From Euborellia annulipes (taxonomy: Eukaryota; Arthropoda; Insecta; Dermaptera; Anisolabididae): a DNA stretch of 64,000 bases. The translations under genes were made by a program, and so were the position numbers. The notes beneath the pieces are model-generated. The model saw nothing but the letters and a program-made list of their open reading frames with translations, had not been told where the DNA came from and did no database searches. Where the stretch lies: contig JAKCPI010015045.1 in assembly GCA_023213315.1 (NCBI GenBank), forward strand, positions 1 through 64,000, given 5' to 3'. Positions 58,201-64,000 of this stretch are shown piece after piece; the first letter of the stretch is position 1, and the number at the start of each line of letters is the position of its first letter.

Positions 58201-58497
58201 GAAGGGTGAAATTTTTCAGGAGTGTCAAAAAAAAGATAAAAAGATTTCAAGATGGTTGTATATGAAAAAATTTTAAGAAATGCGACGAAAGAGGGGGTGG
58301 GAGTTAAGTCCTCTGATTAAGAAATAAATACAGTATTAACTTGAATATCCGAACCAAGAAAAAGAAATCTGAATACAATTGGAAAAACAAGAAAAATAAA
58401 TTGTAAAATATCTCTTTTTCCTTTCGCTCGGATAATAGAGGATCATCCGGATCTGAAGTCCGGATATTTTAGTTTCTACTATATTTGTTAAATAAAT

Positions 58498-58738
58498 GCC
58501 TTCGGGCTTTGTGTAGGGGTTAGCGTGCTAACCTCGTATACCAAGAGCAGCGGGTTCGGACCCCAGGCAGTCCGATGAATTTATTTAAGCCATTTGGATA
58601 CCAAATGGCTTAAATAAGAACGCCTGGATCCCCAATATGTATATTAATTAATAACGGTTATCGTCAAAGTCTTATATGGCATGAGTTGCCGAAAAGACTG
58701 TGTGAATGTGTGTGTGAGTGTGAATGAGAAAAAAGCGT
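58498..58738 (+). mobile_element. SINE family 1, best full-length copy
   Basis: The head GCCTTCGGGCTTTGTGTAGG, then GTTAGCGTGCTAACCTCG (A-box region) and GCGGGTTCGGACCCC (B box), is followed by the body with inverted GCCATTTGGATACCAAATGG and the TG-rich tail. GTTAAATAAAT flanks both sides (58487-58497, 58739-58749), an exact 11-bp duplication. The 241-bp length defines the family. Confidence 0.92.
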
Positions 58739-59347
58739 GTTAAATAAATTTCAAAAGTCAAAATAATTCAAAAATCTTTTTTTTTTTTTGCATTAAAGAT
58801 TATATCAACTTAGGTATTTATTATTATCCTCTCCATATAGGTGAACGATTAACATTATCACTCCATAGTTATTTAAATTAATTTGTAAGAAAATAGTAAA
58901 TTAAATTAATACTAAACTTTTGAAACAGCTTATAATCAAAAGAAAAAAAGTCAGATATTTCACACATCCTCTGCTTAATTTGACCATTAACATTTGAATC
59001 CATTAAGGAGAGTTAGTTTTCTTATCTTCTTCTTCTTAATGTCTTTTTTCTATCTTACACTTTGATAAAAAAAAAATTTATATTCTTTGCTGACTGGTTA
59101 ATTTATATGTGCGAATTAATTATATTAACAGTATGGCAAAACAAGTTTTTTTTTTTTTTGAATAAATAAATAAATATATAAACTTCTAAAACACCGACTT
59201 AGCTTCTTGTTTAAGAACTTTGTTTTTATATAAATAAATAGAGAAAGGGGTTATGTTCAACTTGCCCACTTTTGGAGTTTATAGTCTCAGAGGCAACTCG
59301 AGTTCAAATGCACTTCATGGCAAAAAATTATTGAGATACCACCCCCT

Positions 59348-59540
59348 GAGAAAGGAGCTCTCGGGCCTTGGTGCTAGTGGTTAGCGTGCTGACCTTCTGT
59401 ACCAAGGGTCGCAGGTTCGTCTCATGCAACAATTTATTTCAATTTAATTGGCTACCAATAAATTGAAGAGACGGAGTCTAAATGGCCCCCGTTGTCGAAA
59501 AAGGCTTTGAACAAATTAAAAAAAAAAAAAAAAAAAAAAA
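59348..59540 (+). mobile_element. SINE family 2, best full-length copy
   Basis: The head CGGGCCTTGGTGCTAGTGGT, then TAGCGTGCTGACC and GGTCGCAGGTTCGTC, resembles that of family 1. The body differs: CATGCAACAATTTATTTCAA, GGCTACCAAT, GACGGAGTCTAAATGGCC, TCGAAAAAGGC, then poly-A. It appears that two SINE families share a tRNA-type head. Confidence 0.85.
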
Positions 59541-59769
59541 CCTCTGAGGTATGAATCGGGAACCCACCTCATTATTATTCCCATGAAAGAAAGTAAGCAT
59601 AAAGTGTCAGGTCTGACACTAATTACTGAAGAGAGAACCTTTATCAAGGTTGTCGGAAGATAGACATGTCATACTACACCGGATTAAAGCAATTGGCTTT
59701 CCAGATATAATCTCTAAATCTCTAATCAAAAATATCCAAAAAATAAATATTTATAGATAAATTAAATTT

Positions 59770-59935
59770 CAGAGGCCACTGGGGAGTAGCCCAAAGGTAT
59801 ATATCTCGGCTCTTGTTCTTAGCGTCTTAGGTTCTTCTTATATCCTAAGCGACACAAATTTATTTCCATTAAAATGGTTACTAATCAATTGAAATCAAGG
59901 AGCTGGGCAGAAAAACAAATTAAAAGAAGACATTT
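59770..59935 (+). mobile_element. SINE family 2, degraded
   Basis: GGAGTAGCCCAAAGG and GTCTTAGGTTCTTC are the worn A- and B-box regions. AAGCGACACAAATTTATTTC and TGGTTACTAATCAATTG mark the body. Confidence 0.55.
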
Positions 59936-60079
59936 CTTTCTCTAATTGGGAAAAACTATTTCTAGGATCTGGGTAATAATAATAATAATAAGTAATAATA
60001 AGAAATAAAGTTATAATAGCAATCAAAAAGCTGTTTTCCCCTTCATTTTCTAAGATAGACAACCAAGTTTACATCTACG

Positions 60080-60366
60080 TATATAATTGGCTTGTATTCA
60101 TTCGTAAAAAAACAAACAAACAGTTGCTCTCGATTATATTATAATCGATTGATTAAATTATAATTAAATCTCTCTATCTAGGTTTTATTCAGGATTAAAA
60201 AAGTATTTATAACATTGTAACATCTGACGCCAGAACGGAGTTAATTTGATTACTCAATTGAGTTGAATCACGATGTGGGTGTCTTCAATTCATCATCCCG
60301 TATGTTGTATCATTTCACACACTTTCGCTTTTCAATAGACAATATTCAAATCAGAGTACAAAAATG
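60080..60366 (+). promoter_or_regulatory. Possible promoter and non-coding first exon (tentative)
   Basis: TATATAA-type sequences lie at 60080 and 60203. An ATG at 60364 is followed immediately by a donor-like GTGAGAG in phase 0, the phase of the first visible cuticle exon. It would supply only the initiator Met, giving an 11-residue signal peptide, which is short. Listed as an alternative to the exon ending at 2933. Confidence 0.2.
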
Positions 60367-60772
60367 GTGAGAGAAATCATTTTTCATGAGAGCAAGGCCA
60401 ACATATATATAAAAAAAAAAAAACTTAGATGTATGATAGATTCTCGAATATTAATAATCTTAAATTTTTTTTCATGTCTCGTACAAAAGCTATTGTATGA
60501 ATAAATTTACTACCCATCTGTGAGTCGTTTAAAAAATAATATATGATTAATAGTATAGAAAAATAGGGGGAAATAGATATGACATGTGACAAGGAATCTA
60601 AATTGGTGTGAATGATATAAATCAATAACGAAATAGATCATTTAAATAGTTTGAAATTTATATTAATATACAAGGTATATATATATCAACAATAAAATCG
60701 AAATATAACTTTTTTTTTGTAGGCCTATTATTTTTAATTGAAAAATAATATTTCTAAGCATGCTCTAAAATG

Positions 60773-60825
60773 TGAGTCAAGCATAGAACACAACTTTCAC
60801 TTAGCGAAGGCAAAAGAAAGTGATT
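60773..60825. mobile_element. Remnant of a head hairpin
   Basis: GAGTCAAGCATAGAACACAA, CTTTCACTTAGCGAAGG and AAAAGAAAGT correspond to the centre of the head palindrome. Both ends are gone. It lies just upstream of the cuticle exon. Confidence 0.65.
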
Positions 60826-60893
60826 GATTAGGTATTAATACTAATAATTAACTTTAAGTAACTTTTAATTTTTTTTTTTTTTTTTTTACAAAG

Positions 60894-61038
60894 GTGCTGC
60901 TGAGCCTGTCGGCGGTCGGCGCACAGAGGCGAAGATTCAAAGATGACCATGATCACCAAGACAATTCGGAAAAGGAAGTGCTAGTTTCTATAGATAATGA
61001 AGATAAAACACAATATCACGAGCAGAATTTCAATACAA
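60894..61038 (+). CDS. Cuticle gene, first visible exon (signal peptide end and linker)
   Basis: A long T-tract and ACAAAG precede the exon (AG at 60892-60893). It starts in phase 0 with GTG CTG CTG and encodes VLLSLSAVGA and a charged stretch (FKDDHDHQDNSEKE), ending at ACA A|GTAAGC (61038/61039). Cuticle genes commonly have their first intron inside the signal peptide, which explains the missing ATG. Confidence 0.85.
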
Positions 61039-63549
61039 GTAAGCATTTGATGTTTTATTCTATTTTTAATTTCTCCTATAAGAAGTATAGGCCTATACGG
61101 AATAGGTACTATACTATATATATGGAGCATTCCACCACCCCAACTCGAACGGTTTGAAAAATTTTAATTTTTGATTTCCTCCATTTTTTGATATTTTTCA
61201 ATACCCCTTCCATCCTGGTAAATTTTGAGATTTTTTTGATCATCGGTTTAAATTAAAAAAAAAAAAAAACCTCTTTTTTGGTTTTTTGCTCATAACTCCT
61301 TCAAAAATGGTCGGATTTCCAACTTTTTTTTTTCAAAATTAGCGAAAATTGTCTTTTTCTTTGCTTATTATTTCAAAAACTATCGAGTTTTCGAGAAAAT
61401 GTCAAAGAATAAAATAGACAGACACACACACATAATTACAAAAATAGTTTTTTAGAATATACGAGAAAATTTTGGAGAAGTCATTCCCCAATTTTTACAA
61501 TTTTAATTGAATTACGCATTTGTACGTGGAAGTCTAATGGAAGGCATTCCCGAATTTTTTGGAAAGTAAACGGGCAAAATAAAAAACTTTATGAAAAGTT
61601 AAGAAAATTTGAAAAAGTAAATAAAAAACGAAAGTGAATCCTAATCAATGAGAAATGAAAGCACAATATGTTGTTTAATATGTGCGAATAACACACAGTT
61701 TTTTCAAAATACAAATAATATTTACTGTTTTGTAATGTCAAAAGAATTTTTCCCAGCGTTTCGAGTTCTTATTTCGTGTGTCAACGACATAACTTTGAGT
61801 TGATTTATGCATATTGGATCTTCTCCAAAAAATTCATCTAGAGTATTAAAAGTTTCCTTCTCTAGATAAACTTGTACTAATAAAACAAAACCGGGTTTCG
61901 GCTTTTTCTTTTTCTCTATAATTCATTCTTAAGTAAGAAAATGCCACCTTATCATTATATTTTTTTTCAAATGCGATTAAGCAATTAATTTTTTAATCAA
62001 GTTTTTTTTTAAACACACTTTTTTCTCATTCACACTCACACTCAAACACACACACATTCACACAGTCTTTTCGGAAACTCAGGCCATATAAGACTTTTGA
62101 CGATATATATTTATATATTTTGATTTTGATAAAAATTAGATTAGATGCTTATCCATATTTAAAAAAAAATTCTAATATTTTCCCTGTCTATGTTTACACA
62201 AAAAATCTGGCGTACCACAACTTTCAATTACCGAAGGTAAGAGAAAGTTGTGTGCTATGTGACCCATCAGATTTTTTAGAGGGTTGTATGATTTGGGATC
62301 TCATTATATTACAAATTTTGTCCAACTATAACACAGCATTTTTAACTATATTTTTTAAAATTTAAACATTCTTTTTAAATAAAGTTGAATTCTAATTTTT
62401 GTATTTTATTAATTTTACAGGTGCATACGAATTTGGATATGAAGTCGGCCCTGATGGACAGTTTCATCACGAAACAAGAGGCCCTGATGGGGTCGTTTAT
62501 GGATGTTATGGATATATAGATCCAAATGGTGACCTTCGAGTCTATCACTATGTTTCCGATGGCTGGGGTGAGTCATATCATAATTATTACTTAATTTACA
62601 TTTATTAATTATCAAATTTACATTTTTCAATTATAAAATATTTTGATATAGGATATCGGGTGGTAACACCTGGACAGCCAGTCGAAATTTTCCTTCATCC
62701 ACACGATCCAGATCAAGAACATCATCACGAGGAAGGTGAGGGTGGTGGTGGGGATGATGAAGATCATCACCATCATCATCATGGCCATATCACGCCTTGG
62801 GATCAGCTATACTTCCCAAAAGGTTGTGGAAAAGCGCCAGGAGGAGCGATGCCAGGAAGACCGGTTCCTCCTACTCCACGACCGGATGGATCTGGAGCAG
62901 CAAGTGGACCTGGGCCCGCCATAACACCAGGTATATAAATGATGTATGGGTTGGAAAAGTTTTGAATTATTGTTTAAATAATAGAGACTCTCTGCGGAGG
63001 TGTGGTTAGCACGTCTGACCACTGCTGCGGAGACTCTGGTTCGATTCCTGGGCCCGGCAAGATAATATTTCTCATTTGGGGTCTGGTACGAGGTTCACCT
63101 AGCAATTAAAATTGGGGAGCTACTTAAATCTCAGAAGTAGCGGCCTCTCCGATCTAGAAAACCAAGATAAAGGTTGAGAGGTCCCGCTGTACTGATCACA
63201 CAACACCTGTATACCGCCCGAGTAGCGCCAACCGACATGGTGGGCCTTGTCCTTTTAGGAAGTTGAGCTAGAGGAAGTTTAAATAATGATTTTTGCTCTA
63301 AAAATAAGGTAAACAATATTATTTCTTTTTAATAGGAGGGAAACCACCTGGCCGGCCAGGAGGATCAGGTACTTATCCCAGTGGGCCAAGTGGAGGAGGA
63401 GGAGGCCCGGGAGGACCCAGTGGACCAGGTGGACCAGGAGGACCAGGGGGGGCCAGGAGGACCCAGTGGACCAGGAGGATATCCAGGACAACCGGGAAGA
63501 CCAGGAAAGCCAGGATATCCTGGCGGACCAGGAGGGCCAGGAGGACCAG
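60894..63549 (+). CDS. Cuticular protein gene: RR chitin-binding domain plus Gly-Pro-rich tail (partial, four exons)
   Basis: This is a structural protein of the exoskeleton, secreted by epidermis and expected to bind chitin. Exons: 60894-61038, 62421-62567, 62652-62930, 63336-63549; every internal junction is phase 1 with GT-AG borders. Visible product, about 260 residues: end of a signal peptide (VLLSLSAVGA, likely cut before QRRR); a charged linker to residue 48; an RR (chitin_bind_4) domain at about 50-105 with GPDG, YGCYGYIDPNGDL and HYVSDGWGYRVV; a His/Asp/Glu-rich stretch at about 111-141 with six His in a row; then Gly-Pro-rich sequence with GYPGQPGRPGKPGYPG, as in collagen-like or pro-resilin-type cuticle proteins. 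Histidines are known cross-linking sites during cuticle sclerotisation. First exon uncertain, 3' end outside the window. The reading frame breaks once at 63446-63452. Confidence 0.9.
61126..61560 (+). mobile_element. Relative of the 1.48-kb inverted repeat, in the cuticle intron
   Basis: TATGGAGCATTCCACCACCC, CAACTCGAACGG and TTTTTGATTTCCTCCATTTT resemble the outer arm of 21811-23290 (GGGGCATTCCACGCCAACTC...). GGAAGGCATTCCCGAA near 61540 may be the other end. It is much diverged. Confidence 0.45.
61990..62105 (-). mobile_element. SINE family 1, 3' end only, in the cuticle intron
   Basis: TTTTCTCATTCACACTCACA, the CACACACACATTCACACAG stretch, TCTTTTCGGAAACTCAGGCC and ATATAAGACTTTTGACGATA are the reverse complement of the family-1 tail. 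Confidence 0.75.
62198..62282. mobile_element. Head hairpin, slightly deleted, in the cuticle intron
   Basis: ACAAAAAATCTGGCGTACCA, then CAACTTTCAATTACCGAAGG, then AAGTTGTGTGCTATGTGACC and CATCAGATTTTTT form the head palindrome with a deletion in the left arm. It lies 140 bases upstream of the RR exon. Confidence 0.8.
62421..62567 (+). CDS. Cuticle gene, RR-domain exon
   Basis: The acceptor ATTTTACAG (62420) is followed by sequence encoding the core of the RR domain, from AYEFGYEVGPDG through RGPDGVVYGCYGYIDPNG to YHYVSDGWG. It ends at TGG G|GTGAGT (62567/62568). The aromatic pattern and the G-Y-x-Y-x-D-P-N-G core match the chitin_bind_4 family. A Ser replaces the usual Ala in Y-x-A-D. Confidence 0.93.
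62652..62930 (+). CDS. Cuticle gene, end of RR domain and His/acidic-rich exon
   Basis: After an 84-bp intron (acceptor GATATAG, 62651) the exon completes GYRVV of the RR domain. It continues with EIFLHPHDPDQEHHHEEGEG, a DDEDHHHHHHGH segment, GDQ-type and Pro-rich linkers (GRPVPPTPRPDGSG). It ends at ACACCAG|GTATAT (62930/62931). Confidence 0.9.
62975..63275 (+). mobile_element. tRNA-derived SINE of a third type, in the cuticle intron
   Basis: A tRNA-like head has CGGAGGTGTGGTTAGCACGT as A-box region and TCTGGTTCGATTCCTGGGCC as B box. A 200-base body follows (GGTACGAGGTTCACCTAGC, AGTAGCGGCCTCTCCGATCT, GTAGCGCCAACCGACATGG, GGGCCTTGTCC). It differs from the other two SINE families in this window. 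Confidence 0.7.
63336..63549 (+). CDS. Cuticle gene, Gly-Pro-rich exon with a frame break
   Basis: The acceptor TTTTTAATAG (63335) precedes Gly-Pro-rich coding sequence ending at GGACCAG|GTAAAA (63549/63550). The first half (to 63446) reads Gly-Pro-rich in the frame set by the upstream splice. The second half reads GYPGQPGRPGKPGYPGGPGG only in the next frame. The switch lies in a run of seven G (63446-63452). The second frame also reaches the donor in phase 1, like all other junctions, so a coding sequence one base shorter is expected. Confidence 0.85.
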
Positions 63550-63877
63550 GTAAAAAATATTATTACATATATTAGGTATATATGGTAGTCTATACCGTAT
63601 ATTGCTAAAAATAAAAGAACGTAATATGTAAGTAGTCGTAGTTGATTTACATCTTGTTATCACATCATTATTTTTAATTGTAAAATTGTGAATATTGCAA
63701 TAATATTATTTTAACCCGAACACATGAGCTCAAAAACTATATGACGGATTTTTGTTGAAATTTTTTTCGAAGAGATGATTTTATTATCAAGAAAACTAAA
63801 ATTAAAAAATTCTGAATTCATAATTATCTTTTAAATAATTTAAAAAAATTAGACACTGGCTTTAGAGAGAAAGTCGT

Positions 63878-64000
63878 CCCCCTCCCCGTGGTCGAGAGGC
63901 TATAGTTGTTGACTCAATAAAGATAGTCTGGAAGACAAGGGGCGTGGGGAGGTCCAATGAATTCAATGAATTTATTTAAATCATTTGAACACCAAATGAT
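63878..64000 (+). mobile_element. SINE family 1, cut by the window end
   Basis: A worn head (CCCCGTGGTCGAGAGGCTAT, GGGGCGTGGGGAGGTCC) precedes the family body AATGAATTTATTTAAATCAT, TTGAACACCAAATGAT. Confidence 0.65.

Noticed and set aside
58498..58600. Functional tRNA genes at the SINE heads
   Set aside because: The A- and B-box regions are followed by SINE bodies, tails and target duplications; no complete cloverleaf with acceptor stem closes.
59583..59600. ATGAAAGAAA|GTAAGC as first exon of the cuticle gene
   Set aside because: It would join in phase 1 and put the signal-peptide exon out of frame, with an early stop.
63369..63381. Tiny intron GT...AG inside the Gly-Pro exon
   Set aside because: At 13 bases it is far too short, and it would not correct the later frame break.

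Overview
The window is arthropod genomic DNA. It is very AT-rich and full of poly-A/T runs, microsatellites and small transposon-derived repeats, and no reading frame longer than 153 codons occurs anywhere (that longest one is a GT microsatellite). The arthropod call rests on the one clear gene: a cuticular protein with a Rebers-Riddiford (RR) chitin-binding domain at the right-hand end. I cannot name the species. The domain variant (YGCYGYIDPNG) fits a crustacean or chelicerate at least as well as an insect, but that is inference.

Layout. About 1-60.8 kb holds no gene I can establish. It holds (a) an abundant, apparently unclassified non-autonomous element, here called the double-hairpin element: a ~95-bp hairpin 'head' (AAAAATCTGGTGTGAC...), a 0.6-1.2 kb body, and a ~45-bp hairpin 'tail' (ACTTTCTCTTACC...). 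It occurs as full, truncated, solo-head, solo-tail and internally deleted copies; (b) about twenty foldback (long inverted repeat) elements, many carrying a conserved CTGANGA...GAAACGTC hairpin; (c) hAT-type miniature elements with readable 8-bp target duplications at 46.7, 48.9, 51.7 and 55.5 kb; (d) at least two tRNA-derived SINE families, several copies with readable target duplications, and a third SINE inside the cuticle gene; (e) one 1.48-kb inverted repeat whose empty site survives in a related copy 20 kb away. Long AT-rich stretches between these show nothing I can annotate.

Gene. The cuticle gene is on the + strand. Four exons are visible (60894-61038, 62421-62567, 62652-62930, 63336-63549), encoding the end of a signal peptide, an acidic linker, the RR domain, a His/Asp/Glu-rich segment, and a Gly-Pro-rich collagen- or resilin-like tail. 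The three introns between them, and the last donor, are all phase 1. The first exon is not certain and the 3' end lies beyond the window. The last visible exon has a one-base frame break at a run of seven G.

Long-range structure. A near-ideal recursive splice site (CAG|GTAAGC after a polypyrimidine tract) at 11591/11592 suggests that part of the window lies inside a very long + strand intron. A possible first exon ending at 2933 has the same splice phase (0) as the first visible cuticle exon, so it could belong to the cuticle gene across a 58-kb intron, or to another gene (it would begin M-A-S-G, as cofilins do). This remains a hypothesis.
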